NCBI RefSeq assembly: GCF_023806565.1
Contig: NZ_JAMTDV010000127.1
Coordinates: 1 to 64,000 of the forward strand
Length of the DNA stretch: 64,000 nucleotides
Origin: Accumulibacter sp.
GTDB lineage: Bacteria; Pseudomonadota; Gammaproteobacteria; Burkholderiales; Rhodocyclaceae
Reading direction: 5' to 3'
Below the pieces are notes generated by a model. It did no database searches. It saw nothing but the letters and a program-made list of their open reading frames with translations, and was not told the DNA's origin. Shown here one piece after another: positions 44,534 to 53,762 of this stretch (position 1 is the stretch's first letter; every line of letters begins with the position of its first letter). Both the position numbers and the translations under genes were made by a program.

Positions 44534-47500
44534 ATGACCCTGCCCGAACTCTGCATTCGCCGACCGGTGATGACCACGCTGCTGATGGCAGCGTTCCTCA
44601 TTTTCGGCTTCATCGGCTATCGCACCCTGCCCGTCTCCGAGTTGCCGACGGTCGATTTCCCGACCATATCGGTCACCGCCAACCTGCCCGGCGCCTCCCC
44701 GGAGACGATGGCGGCGGCAGTCGCAACGCCACTCGAAGGACAGTTCTCGACAATCGCCGGGCTCGACTCGATGACTTCGACCAGTGCCCAGGGATCGACG
44801 TCGATCACGCTGCAGTTCTCGCTCGACCGCAACATCGACGCCGCCGCGCAGGATGTCCAGTCGGCGATCTCCGGCGCCTTGCGCAAGCTGCCTCAGAACA
44901 TGCCGGCGCCACCGTCGTTCCGCAAGGTGAATCCGGCCGATTTCCCGATCTTCTACATCGCCATGCTGTCGCCGACACTGCCGTTGTCGCTGGTCAACGA
45001 ATACGCCGAAACGCAGCTCGCGCAGCGCCTGTCGACGATTCCCGGCGTTGCCCAGGTGCAGATTTTCGGCTCGCAGAAATTTGCCGTGCGCGTCCAGGCC
45101 AACCCGGACCAGCTCGCCAGCCGGGGCGTCGGCATCGACGAGTTGCAACAGGCATTGACGCAAAACAACGTCAATCAGCCGGTGGGCCAGCTCGACGGCA
45201 GCCGGCAGAGCTTCGCCATCAAGGACGGCGGGCAGATGTCGACCGCCGCCGCCTACCGGCCGCTCATCGTCACCTGGCGCAATGGCGCGCCGGTGCGGCT
45301 CGAGGAAGTGGCGACCGCGATCGACAGCGTCGAAAACAACCGCATCGCCAGCTGGAACGTCGACCGGCGTGCCATCGTCCTGGCAATCCAGCGCCAGCCC
45401 GGCGCCAATACCATCGAAACGGTCGAGGCGATCAAGCGCGTGCTGCCGTCGTTCCAGTCCAAGCTGCCGGCGTCGATCGAAATGCGGGTCTTGTTCGACC
45501 GCAGCGTCTCGATCCGGGAAGCCATCGACGATGTCCAGTTCACGCTGCTGCTCGCCGGCTTCCTGGTGCTGCTCGTCATCCTGCTCTTCCTGCGCAACCT
45601 GTCGGCGACGCTGATTCCGAGCCTGGCGCTGCCGATCTCGGTGGTCGGCACTTTTGGCGGAATGTCGCTGCTCGATTACAGCCTCGACAATCTCTCGCTG
45701 CTGGCGCTGACCCTTTCCGTCGGCTTCGTCGTCGATGACGCGATCGTCATGCTGGAGAACATCGTCCGCCATGTCGAGCAGGGCGAAACGCCGTTCCAGG
45801 CGGCGATCCGGGGAGCCCGCGAGATCGGCTTCACGATCATTTCGATGACCCTCTCGCTGATCGCCGTTTTCATTCCGGTGCTCTTCATGCGCGGAATCGT
45901 CGGGCGCCTGCTGCACGAATTCGCGGTCACCATCTGCATCGCCATCCTGGTTTCCGGTTTCGTCTCGCTGACGCTGACGCCGATGCTCTGCAGTCGCTAT
46001 ATCAAGCACGCCGAGCCGGACTCGCATGGTCGTGTCTTCCAGGCCTTCGAGCGCTTTTTCGACGCCCTGCTCGCCGGCTACGAGCGCACGCTGAAACTGG
46101 CCATGTCCCATCCTCGCTGGATCCTGGCGAGCTTCTTCGCCACTCTGCTGCTCACCGGCTACCTGTTCACGGCGGTCCCCAAGGACTTTCTGCCGAGCGG
46201 CGATACCGGCCAGATCATCGTCTTCACCGAAGGCGCGCAGGACGTTTCCTTTGCCTCGATGGTGCAGCATCAGCGCGCGCTTGCCGAAATCGTCGCGCAG
46301 GATCCCGACGTCCGCACGTTCATGTCGGCGGTCGGCGCCGGTGGCATCCGCCCGACAGCGAATACCGGAACGCTCTTCCTGATCCTCAAGCCACGATCGG
46401 AGCGCCATTCTTCGCCGGATGAAATCATTCAGCGCCTGCGCCCGAAGCTGGCGGCGGTCCCCGGCATCAAGGCCTATCTGCAGAACCCGCCGGTGATCCG
46501 CATCGGCGGTCAGATCACCGCCGCACAGTATCAATACACGCTGCAGGACACCGACCTGGCCGAACTGTACCAGTGGACCGACACGCTGACCGAACGGATC
46601 CGCAAGCTGCCCGGCTTCGTCGACGTCAGCAACAATCTCAACAACCTCAGCCCGGTGGTGGCGCTCGACATCGACCGCGACAAGCTGGCCGCGCTGGGAC
46701 TCAGCTACGGACAGGTCGAGGATGCCCTGCAGAGCGCGTTCAGCGCCCGCCAGGTGTCGACCATCTACGGCACGAGCAATCAGTATCAGGTCATCCTCGA
46801 AGTCGCGCCCGAGTACCAGTCCGACCCGGATGCCCTGTCGCGCCTCTACGTGCGCAGCATCAGCGGCAAGCTGATCCCGCTGGATACGGTGACGCGCTTC
46901 AGCAGGAAGACGCAGGCGCTGACCGTGAACCACCAGGGTCAGTTGCCATCGGTCACCATCTCGTTCAACCTGCTCCCGGGCGTATCGCTTGGCGACGCCG
47001 TAAACCGGATCCGGGCGCTCGAGCAGGAACTGAACATCCCGGTTTCACTGAGCACCAGCCTGCAGGGTACCGCACAGGCTTTCCAGGCGTCGCTGCAGGG
47101 GCTGGGGATCCTCCTGCTGGTCGCAATCCTCGTCGTCTATCTGGTGCTCGGCATTCTCTACGAGAGCTTCATCCATCCGCTGACCATTCTCTCCGGGCTG
47201 CCCTCGGCAGGACTCGGCGCGCTCGTCACCCTGCTCCTCTTCGGCGTCGATCTCAGCCTCTACGCCTTCGTCGGTGTCATCATGCTGATCGGCATCGTCA
47301 AGAAGAACGCGATCATGATGATCGACTTCGCGCTGGCGCAGCAGCGCGAGGGCGGCGTCCCCGCCCACACGGCGATTTTCCAGGCCTGCCTGATCCGCTT
47401 CCGGCCGATCATGATGACCACCATGGCGGCGCTGGTCGGCACCCTGCCGATCGCACTGGGCCTCGGCGCCGGTGCCGAAGTGCGGCGGCCGCTCGGCCTG

Positions 47501-47617
47501 GCAGTGGTCGGCGGACTGCTGCTGTCGCAGTTCCTCACCCTCTACCTGACGCCGGTGGTGTATCTGTATCTCGATCGGCTGTCGCGAAAGGATGCGCCGG
47601 CAACGGTGCCGGCCTGA
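44534..47617 (+). CDS. RND efflux pump inner-membrane transporter (MdtB/MdtC-like)
   Basis: Proton-driven HAE1-type transporter of 1027 aa with 12 predicted TM segments in two repeats. The N-terminus MTLPELCIRRPVMTTLLM and GYRTLPVSELPTVDFPTI are typical of MdtB/MdtC. The proton-relay region in TM4 is LSLLALTLSVGFVVDDAIVMLENI, which contains the paired aspartates. Substrates may be drugs, bile-type compounds or metabolites and cannot be told from sequence. An outer-membrane TolC gene is not adjacent. Confidence 0.95.
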   Translation: MTLPELCIRRPVMTTLLMAAFLIFGFIGYRTLPVSELPTVDFPTISVTANLPGASPETMAAAVATPLEGQFSTIAGLDSMTSTSAQGSTSITLQFSLDRNIDAAAQDVQSAISGALRKLPQNMPAPPSFRKVNPADFPIFYIAMLSPTLPLSLVNEYAETQLAQRLSTIPGVAQVQIFGSQKFAVRVQANPDQLASRGVGIDELQQALTQNNVNQPVGQLDGSRQSFAIKDGGQMSTAAAYRPLIVTWRNGAPVRLEEVATAIDSVENNRIASWNVDRRAIVLAIQRQPGANTIETVEAIKRVLPSFQSKLPASIEMRVLFDRSVSIREAIDDVQFTLLLAGFLVLLVILLFLRNLSATLIPSLALPISVVGTFGGMSLLDYSLDNLSLLALTLSVGFVVDDAIVMLENIVRHVEQGETPFQAAIRGAREIGFTIISMTLSLIAVFIPVLFMRGIVGRLLHEFAVTICIAILVSGFVSLTLTPMLCSRYIKHAEPDSHGRVFQAFERFFDALLAGYERTLKLAMSHPRWILASFFATLLLTGYLFTAVPKDFLPSGDTGQIIVFTEGAQDVSFASMVQHQRALAEIVAQDPDVRTFMSAVGAGGIRPTANTGTLFLILKPRSERHSSPDEIIQRLRPKLAAVPGIKAYLQNPPVIRIGGQITAAQYQYTLQDTDLAELYQWTDTLTERIRKLPGFVDVSNNLNNLSPVVALDIDRDKLAALGLSYGQVEDALQSAFSARQVSTIYGTSNQYQVILEVAPEYQSDPDALSRLYVRSISGKLIPLDTVTRFSRKTQALTVNHQGQLPSVTISFNLLPGVSLGDAVNRIRALEQELNIPVSLSTSLQGTAQAFQASLQGLGILLLVAILVVYLVLGILYESFIHPLTILSGLPSAGLGALVTLLLFGVDLSLYAFVGVIMLIGIVKKNAIMMIDFALAQQREGGVPAHTAIFQACLIRFRPIMMTTMAALVGTLPIALGLGAGAEVRRPLGLAVVGGLLLSQFLTLYLTPVVYLYLDRLSRKDAPATVPA

Positions 47618-47709
47618 ACCGACCAGTCCTGGCTCCCGGGTATTTGGGGCGGCTGCCCGGTCGGACACCGTTGCTCCCCTGCCAGACGCATCCCTTGCCG
47701 CCGCGCGGC

Positions 47710-50025
47710 TCAGCGCGTGTGCTGCAGGCGGGTCAGATTCGCGAGGTCGCGCTGGCGCTGCACGACCCATCGCTCGTAGCTCGCCAGGTTCTTGGTGCAC
47801 AGCAGGGTATGCGGGCTGCCGCTGCGGATCGTTTCGCAGTCCACATCGCAGTGTCGGTTGCGAATCGACGTCTCGACATGCGCGCGATCGCGTGCATGCG
47901 CCCGGAAAGCCCACTGTGCCCGCCGCCCATCGGCGAGGAAGACTGCCAGTTGCCGGCAATGCTCGCACGAGCAGCCGACGTCGCTCGCGCGGGCAAAGTC
48001 GGCGGGTGGCGCCAGCGGTTCGCTGCTGCGGCGCGACAGCTCGGCGACGCAGGCGGCGACCAGTCGCTGCACCGGCCGCCAGTCGCCGACCGGAGTCTCG
48101 TCCTCGAGCAGAGACACGGCGGCAGCGATGAGCGTCTCGTCGTCGGCAAAGCTGCGCGGGCTGGCGAGCAGCCGGTCGAGCGCGCGCTCCGCCAGCGCCG
48201 GCGAATCGAGGAGGAAGAAAGCGCGCAGCGGGTCGATGATCAGCTCGGGTGTCAAAATCGGCGACGGCCGCGCGGGCCATACGCCGGCGGGGGTTGCCAC
48301 CGGCCCAACCGGCAGGGCAGCGACCAGCGCCTCACCGGCCGCCGCCAGCAGCGTGCCGGCACTGCCGTCGGGCAGGCGGGCCGCGAACCCGGCGGCGATG
48401 CCGGCGAGCAGTTCGGCGCTGGCGGCCGGCTTGCTGCTCGCGTTGCCGGCGACGATGCGCGTCACCAGTTCGGCGGCCAGCGGCGGCGCGAGCGACATCG
48501 CGGCCGCAGAGATCGCCGCGTTGTCACCGTGCGGATAGTGGTCCGGGGTGCCGGCGAGAGTCAGGAAGTCGGCGATCCCCGCGTGGTCCGCAATGCGCGT
48601 CAGTATTGCCAGCAGTTCGCTGGCCTTGCCGGGCGAACTGGTCCTCAGCCACGGCGGCACACGCCAGTCTTCTTTGCGGGCGATGATCAGCCGTGCGAGT
48701 TCGTGCATCCGCTGCCATTCGGCGCTGTCGGTGTCGCCGGCGCCGGCGAGCCAGCGCTCGCTGAGCCGGCGCAGGTACGGCAACGAACGGTCGCAGCCCG
48801 CGTCCGCAAACAATCGCAGCTCGCTCGCTTGTGGCCAGACGACAAGTGCAGCGCGGCGGTAGCTGCGCTCGAAGCTGGCACCCGCGTTGCCGGTCGCCTC
48901 GAAGAACTCTTCCTCGTCCGGCTCTTCGTCGTCAAGCACGCCGGGCGGACAGAGGTCGGCGTCATCACAGGCCATTTCGGGGAAATCGGCACGACTGCCG
49001 TCGCTGTCCTGCAGGTCGCTGAGAGTCAAGGATCGCTCGCAGACCTCGCTGACCGTATAGTCGTCGTCCCCGTCCGAGTAATGGCGGCCGCGCCGCGACC
49101 ATCGTTTGCTGGGTTCGGCGCTGCCCGATTCGTGGATCGACAGCAAGGCGGGCTGAACACGGCATCCGGCCGGCCGACAGGCCGCCGTGAGCGCCCGGGC
49201 CACCGCTGCGTCGCCGCCCTTGAGGGTCGGAAAAGCGATCTCGGCCAGCGTATAGGCATGCTCGAGCGGATACACGAGCCGGCCAACCGTCTGCACATCG
49301 CTCTCTGTCGCCTTCGCCCAGCGGCCGAGCAACTGGCTGGCGGAAGCGATTTGCTGGTCGTACTCGGGCGGCGTCGGGGGTGCGCCCGGGCCGCTGCGAA
49401 TCAGGTTGTACACCAGGGCCAGGCGAAAGCCGGAGGTCACCGGCCGCAGCTCGTGCCGGCAATCGGCGTAAAAGGCGGCAAAACGCGCCTCGGCCGCATC
49501 ATCGCCGGACAGGTCGAGCGAAACCTCGCGTTGTCGATGGCGGACCACGAGTTCACCGCCGGTGTAGGGTGACGGCAGGACGATCACCAGTGTGGCAAAC
49601 ATTCCCGGCGCCTTTTCGGTGTCGCGATGGTTGACGAAAAAGCTGCCGGTATCGTAGATCAGCAGTTTGTAGAACTCTGCCGATACCGACTCCTGAATGC
49701 CGAGCCCGTCGGCGCACCTCGCGACGATCTCGGCCAGCGTCGCCGGCCAGTGGCGGCCACTGATGCCGACCTGCCCGGCGTCGATCTGCCAGGTGCGGCG
49801 AACGTCGGTGTCCACGAGCGTTTCGCTGCCTCGCCCGTAAGGTGCCCTCGCAGCGACTGCGACCAGTTGCCTCGCCTGTTCGGCGGGCAATGGCAACGAG
49901 ACGACACCGACGCCGGCGATCTCGATGCGCGGGGCATGGAGCAGCTGGCTGCCGCTGACAAAAAAATCGCCGGGACGGCGGACGGTGCTCAAAATCGCGG
50001 CAAGTTCGTCGGCAATTGCAAACAA
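47710..50025 (-). CDS. Large 2-oxoglutarate/Fe(II) oxygenase with C-terminal extension
   Basis: Protein of about 771 aa. The N-terminal roughly 210 residues are a 2OG-Fe(II) oxygenase (P4H-like): FYKLLIYDTGSFFVNHRDTEKAPGMFATLVIVLPSPYTGGELVVRH gives H133 and D135, HELRPVTSGFRLALVYN gives H191 and the 2OG-binding R201. The remaining 560 residues are acidic and helical with several cysteines near the end (CSCEHC; DCETIRSG) and have no domain I recognise. No signal peptide. I chose a TTG start (50025) because of GAGGGAGTG upstream; the frame is open to 50157. It stands alone and converges on the RND pump gene. Confidence 0.78.
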   Translation of the reverse strand: MFAIADELAAILSTVRRPGDFFVSGSQLLHAPRIEIAGVGVVSLPLPAEQARQLVAVAARAPYGRGSETLVDTDVRRTWQIDAGQVGISGRHWPATLAEIVARCADGLGIQESVSAEFYKLLIYDTGSFFVNHRDTEKAPGMFATLVIVLPSPYTGGELVVRHRQREVSLDLSGDDAAEARFAAFYADCRHELRPVTSGFRLALVYNLIRSGPGAPPTPPEYDQQIASASQLLGRWAKATESDVQTVGRLVYPLEHAYTLAEIAFPTLKGGDAAVARALTAACRPAGCRVQPALLSIHESGSAEPSKRWSRRGRHYSDGDDDYTVSEVCERSLTLSDLQDSDGSRADFPEMACDDADLCPPGVLDDEEPDEEEFFEATGNAGASFERSYRRAALVVWPQASELRLFADAGCDRSLPYLRRLSERWLAGAGDTDSAEWQRMHELARLIIARKEDWRVPPWLRTSSPGKASELLAILTRIADHAGIADFLTLAGTPDHYPHGDNAAISAAAMSLAPPLAAELVTRIVAGNASSKPAASAELLAGIAAGFAARLPDGSAGTLLAAAGEALVAALPVGPVATPAGVWPARPSPILTPELIIDPLRAFFLLDSPALAERALDRLLASPRSFADDETLIAAAVSLLEDETPVGDWRPVQRLVAACVAELSRRSSEPLAPPADFARASDVGCSCEHCRQLAVFLADGRRAQWAFRAHARDRAHVETSIRNRHCDVDCETIRSGSPHTLLCTKNLASYERWVVQRQRDLANLTRLQHTR

Positions 50026-50551
50026 GGTTTCACTCCCTCGGGATGTGACTGGCGGCCTGCTGAACACCGAATGTATCACGCCGATACCGGCCCGCTGCTG
50101 GCGATCGCCAGCTTCGTCAGGGAAGCCGAACACCTGCCTGCTGTGCGGCTGGCACAACTGTTCGAGCTTCCCGAGCTAGTCGTCCTTACCAGATGTGGTA
50201 GGCAGGCACGAGCGTCTGGAAGGCGGTGACTGGCGCAGACGGCGCAGGTCGCGGCACAGGCAAAGTGCTCGTCGCCATCGAAGAGCGGGGCGTCGTGCGC
50301 GAGGCGATCCGAGAAAGCCGCGGCCTCTTCGATCAGGTTCGGGCGGCAGCCGGTCCGTGGGCGGTGGAACTCGACTTGCGCAGGGGCCGGGTCGTCCAGG
50401 CCAAAAGCACCTCGTCTGCTGGCCGTATCGGTCTGCATTCCGATCGGAAACGCGGCGCGGCGAGAGCTGAGACAGACGTCTTCGCCAACTGGATTTCGGC
50501 GCTTGGATCTGCAAGAATGTGGCCGACCGATGTCCACGGGCAAGCCTGATC
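50026..50551. other. Divergent intergenic region with no supported gene
   Basis: About 525 bp between the oxygenase and the DUF6398 gene. Open frames on both strands are artefacts of base composition. Nothing else was recognised; both flanking genes probably have promoters here. Confidence 0.4.
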
Positions 50552-51067
50552 ATGTCGCAGCGAATCCCCAATGCGATGGCCGACAAGTTCGCCGCCATCA
50601 CGAGCCTGACCGATGCGTTCTGCCAACAGAAGCTTGACGAGGAGTACCGCCAGATGATCCGGGAGGTAGTCGCGGCGCTGGCGAGAAAACGTCCGTCGCC
50701 GCTACTGCGCGGTACGGAAAAGGTCTGGGCCGCGGCGGCCGTTCATGCCACCGGCCGCGTCAATTTTCTCGATGACCCTTCGCAGAAGCCGCACTGCAAA
50801 CCGCGTGCGATCTACGAGTTTTTCGGGATCGCCGAGAGCACGGGTCAGAACAAGTCAAAGGAAATCCGTGACGCGCTCGGCATGGACCCCTTCTCGCCGA
50901 AATGGACCTTGCCCAGTCGACTTGCCGACAACCCCATGGTTTGGATGCTTCAGGTCGATGGCATGGTGGTCGACATTCGTCACGCACCGGTGGAACTGCA
51001 GCGCTTGGCGTTCGCACGAGGACTGATTCCCTTCGTTCCTGCCGAGCAACCCGAACGGGCCGAGTAA
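50552..51067 (+). CDS. DUF6398 domain-containing protein
   Basis: Protein of 171 aa without a signal peptide. It has the family-like pattern AMADKFAAITSLTDAFCQQKLDEEYRQM, ALARKRPSPLLRG, WAAAAVHATGRVNFLDDPSQKP, and FFGIAESTGQNKSKEIRDALGM, which suggests a helix-turn-helix-like end. These proteins are widespread and uncharacterised. The C-terminal part (DGMVVDIRHAPVELQRLAFARGLIPFVPAEQ) is short. It is a single gene facing hom. Confidence 0.75.
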   Translation: MSQRIPNAMADKFAAITSLTDAFCQQKLDEEYRQMIREVVAALARKRPSPLLRGTEKVWAAAAVHATGRVNFLDDPSQKPHCKPRAIYEFFGIAESTGQNKSKEIRDALGMDPFSPKWTLPSRLADNPMVWMLQVDGMVVDIRHAPVELQRLAFARGLIPFVPAEQPERAE

Positions 51068-51135
51068 GCGGAATGGCGCACGGCCATAGGGAGTGCTATC
51101 GCGCTGCTCCGGGCTCGATTCCCCGGCAAAACCAC

Positions 51136-51150
51136 GGCGCCTACGGCGCC
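51136..51150 (-). terminator. Possible weak terminator hairpin after hom
   Basis: A GGCGCC / GGCGCC stem with a 3-nt loop, beginning 17 bp past the hom stop. On the minus strand it is followed by GTGGTTTTG rather than a run of U, so it is only a weak candidate. Confidence 0.3.
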
Positions 51151-51166
51151 CCCCTCGCCGCGCTTC

Positions 51167-52477
51167 TCACAGCAGTTCCTCCAGCCGCAAGCGGATGATC
51201 CTGCCCTTGACCGCGGGCAGCGACTCGATGCCGGCGATCGCGGTGTCGATATTGCGCTCGCGCGTCTTGTGGGTGAGCATGATGATGTCGGTCTGCTCTT
51301 CGCCCTCGCCCGGTTCGCGCTGGATCATGGCGACGATCGAAATGCCGTCGTCGGCCAGGATGCGCGTCACATCGGCGAGCACGCCCGGCCGGTCCTCGAC
51401 GCGCAGGCGCAGATAGTAGCTGCTGACCACCTCGGAGATGGGCAGAATCGCCAGATCGAGCATCGCATCGGGCTGGAAAGCGAGATGCGGCACACGGTGC
51501 TCGGGGTCGGCGGTGTGCATGCGCGTCACGTCGACCAGATCGGCGATCACCGCCGAAGCGGTCGGCTCGGCGCCGGCGCCCTTGCCGTAGTAGAGCGTCG
51601 CGCCGACCGCGTCGCCCTTGACCAGGACCGCGTTCATCGCGCCTTCGACGTTGGCAATCAACCGTCGCGCGGGGATCAGCGTCGGATGGACGCGCAACTC
51701 GACGCCTTCGGCAGTGCGCTTGGTGATGCCGAGCAGCTTGATGCGATAGCCGAGCTGTTCGGCATACCTGATGTCGGCAGCTTCGAGCCGGCTGATTCCC
51801 TCGACGTGCGCCTGCTCGAAGCTCACCGAATTGCCGAAGGCGATCGCCGACATGATCGACAGCTTGTGCGCCGCGTCCACGCCCTCGACGTCGAAGGTCG
51901 GGTCGGCCTCGGCGTAGCCGAGACGCTGCGCCTCCCTGAGCACCGCGTCGAAGGACAGGCCCTTGTCGCGCATCTCGGAGAGGATGAAATTGGTCGTGCC
52001 GTTGATGATGCCGGCGATCCACTCGATGCGGTTGGCGGTGAGACCTTCGCGCAGCGCCTTGATGATCGGGATGCCGCCGGCGACCGCGGCTTCGAAGGCG
52101 ACCATCACTCCCTGCTCGCGGGCGGCGGCGAAGATTTCGTTGCCGTGCTTGGCGAGCAGGGCCTTGTTGGCGGTGACCACATGCTTGCCGTTGGCGATCG
52201 CCTGCAGCACCAGTTCCTTGGCAACGCCGTAGCCGCCGATCAGTTCGACGACGATATCGACCTCGGGGTCGGCGACGACGGCAAAGGCATCATCGGTGAC
52301 CCGGCAGCTTCCGGCGGTGAGTCGCCGTGCCCGTTCGAGATCCTTGTCGGCAACGATGTGCAGCGCGATGGGGCGGCCGGCACGGCGAGTGATTTCTTCG
52401 GCGTTACGCTTGAGAACGGCACAGGTACCGCCGCCGACGGTACCGATTCCGAGAAGTCCAACATTGATAGGTTTCAT
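51167..52477 (-). CDS. hom: Homoserine dehydrogenase
   Basis: Enzyme of 436 aa that reduces aspartate semialdehyde to homoserine in threonine and methionine synthesis. The start MKPINVGLLGIGTVGGGT is the NAD(P) loop. VELIGGYGVAKELV and HVVTANKALLAKHG are conserved, as is the catalytic AAVAGGIPIIK and GIINGTTNFIL. The C-terminal ACT domain (RLRVEDRPGVLADVTRILADDGISIVAMIQ) mediates threonine feedback. It follows two alanine aminotransferase genes on the minus strand. thrC, often next, is not in the window. Confidence 0.97.
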   Translation of the reverse strand: MKPINVGLLGIGTVGGGTCAVLKRNAEEITRRAGRPIALHIVADKDLERARRLTAGSCRVTDDAFAVVADPEVDIVVELIGGYGVAKELVLQAIANGKHVVTANKALLAKHGNEIFAAAREQGVMVAFEAAVAGGIPIIKALREGLTANRIEWIAGIINGTTNFILSEMRDKGLSFDAVLREAQRLGYAEADPTFDVEGVDAAHKLSIMSAIAFGNSVSFEQAHVEGISRLEAADIRYAEQLGYRIKLLGITKRTAEGVELRVHPTLIPARRLIANVEGAMNAVLVKGDAVGATLYYGKGAGAEPTASAVIADLVDVTRMHTADPEHRVPHLAFQPDAMLDLAILPISEVVSSYYLRLRVEDRPGVLADVTRILADDGISIVAMIQREPGEGEEQTDIIMLTHKTRERNIDTAIAGIESLPAVKGRIIRLRLEELL

Positions 52478-52520
52478 GGGGCAATCGGGCTCGAGAGTTA
52501 GGGAAAAAGGGGCGGCAGCG

Positions 52521-53759
52521 TCACTCGCCAGTGCCGGCGCGCTTGCGATAGCCGGCAAGGAAGCGCGCGATGCGGGCAATCGCGTCGCGCAGGTCGTCTT
52601 CATACGGCAGGAAGACGAGGCGGAAGTGGTCGGGCGCCGGCCAGTTGAAGCCGCTGCCCTGGACCAGCAGCACGCGCTCTTCCTGCAGCAGTTCGGCGAT
52701 GAACTCCTGATCGTTCTCGATCGGATAGATCGCCGGGTCCAGGCGCGGGAACATGTACAGCGCAGCCTTCGGCTTGACGCAGCTGACGCCGGGAATGGCG
52801 GTGATCAGCGCGTGCGCCAGATCGCGCTGGCGACACATCCTGCCGCCGGGAGCGACCAGATCGTCGATGCTCTGGTAGCCGCCGAGCGCGGTCTGGATCG
52901 CGTGCTGCGCCGGGACGTTGGCGCACAGGCGCATCGAGGCGAGCATGTCGAGCCCCTCGATGTAGTCGCGCGCCTCGCGCAGATCGCCGGAAACGACCAT
53001 CCAGCCCGCGCGATAGCCGCAGGAGCGGTAATTCTTGGAGAGCCCATTGAAGGTGACCGTCAGCACGTCCTCGGACAGCGAGGCAATCGCCGTGTGTGTG
53101 GCACCGTCGTAGAGCACCTTGTCGTACACCTCGTCGGCGTAGAGGATCAGGCCGTGCGCACGCGCTATGGCGACCATCTCGCGCAGCACCTGCTCCGGAT
53201 ACAGCGCACCGGTCGGGTTGTTCGGGTTGATCACGACCAGCGCACGCGTCCTCTCGGTGATCTTGCTGCGCAGGTCGTCGAGGTCGGGCAGCCAGTCGTT
53301 GTCCTCGTCACAAAGGTAGTGACGCGGCGAGCCGCCCGAAAGGCTCACGGCCGCCGTCCACAGCGGATAGTCGGGCGCCGGCACGAGCACTTCGTCGCCC
53401 GCGTTGAGCAGGGCGTTCATCGCCATCACGATCAGCTCCGAAACGCCGTTGCCGATGTAGATGTCTTCGAGCGAGACGCCCTTGATGTGCTTGTGCTGCG
53501 TGTAGTGCATTACCGCCTTGCGCGCCGAGAAGATCCCTTTCGAATCGGCGTAACCGGCGGCGATCGGCAGGTTGCGGATCATGTCGAGCTGGATTTCCTC
53601 GGGCGCCTCGAAGCCGAAGGCTGCAAGGTTGCCGATGTTCAGCTTGATGATGTGATGGCCTTCGTCCTCCATCTGCTTCGCCTTCTGCAGCACGGCGCCG
53701 CGGATGTCGTAGCAGACGTTGTCGAGCTTGTTCGACTTGCGTACCGGTTTCATCGTCAT
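52521..53759 (-). CDS. alaA: Alanine aminotransferase AlaA type
   Basis: PLP aminotransferase (fold type I) of 412 aa that makes alanine from pyruvate and glutamate. The AlaA subfamily start KSNKLDNVCYDIRGAVLQKAKQMEDEGHHIIKLNIGNLAAFGFEAPEEI is clear. NPNNPTGALYP, YADEVYDKVLYDG, and the PLP-lysine segment TFNGLSKNYRSCGYRAGWMV are all present. It is between alaC and hom, separated by 3 bp from alaC's stop and 43 bp from hom, so the three are co-transcribed. Confidence 0.95.
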   Translation of the reverse strand: MTMKPVRKSNKLDNVCYDIRGAVLQKAKQMEDEGHHIIKLNIGNLAAFGFEAPEEIQLDMIRNLPIAAGYADSKGIFSARKAVMHYTQHKHIKGVSLEDIYIGNGVSELIVMAMNALLNAGDEVLVPAPDYPLWTAAVSLSGGSPRHYLCDEDNDWLPDLDDLRSKITERTRALVVINPNNPTGALYPEQVLREMVAIARAHGLILYADEVYDKVLYDGATHTAIASLSEDVLTVTFNGLSKNYRSCGYRAGWMVVSGDLREARDYIEGLDMLASMRLCANVPAQHAIQTALGGYQSIDDLVAPGGRMCRQRDLAHALITAIPGVSCVKPKAALYMFPRLDPAIYPIENDQEFIAELLQEERVLLVQGSGFNWPAPDHFRLVFLPYEDDLRDAIARIARFLAGYRKRAGTGE

Positions 53760-53762
53760 GGC

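Noticed and set aside
42701..46933. A 1410-codon open frame antisense to the DUF4399, adaptor and RND pump genes
   Set aside because: Its translation is rich in R, G, H, D and Q with no domain, while the opposite strand encodes a clear RND operon. It is a GC-driven shadow frame.
46573..49572. A 999-codon plus-strand frame covering the end of the RND gene and the antisense of the oxygenase
   Set aside because: No protein-like composition, and both covered genes are certain on the other frame or strand.
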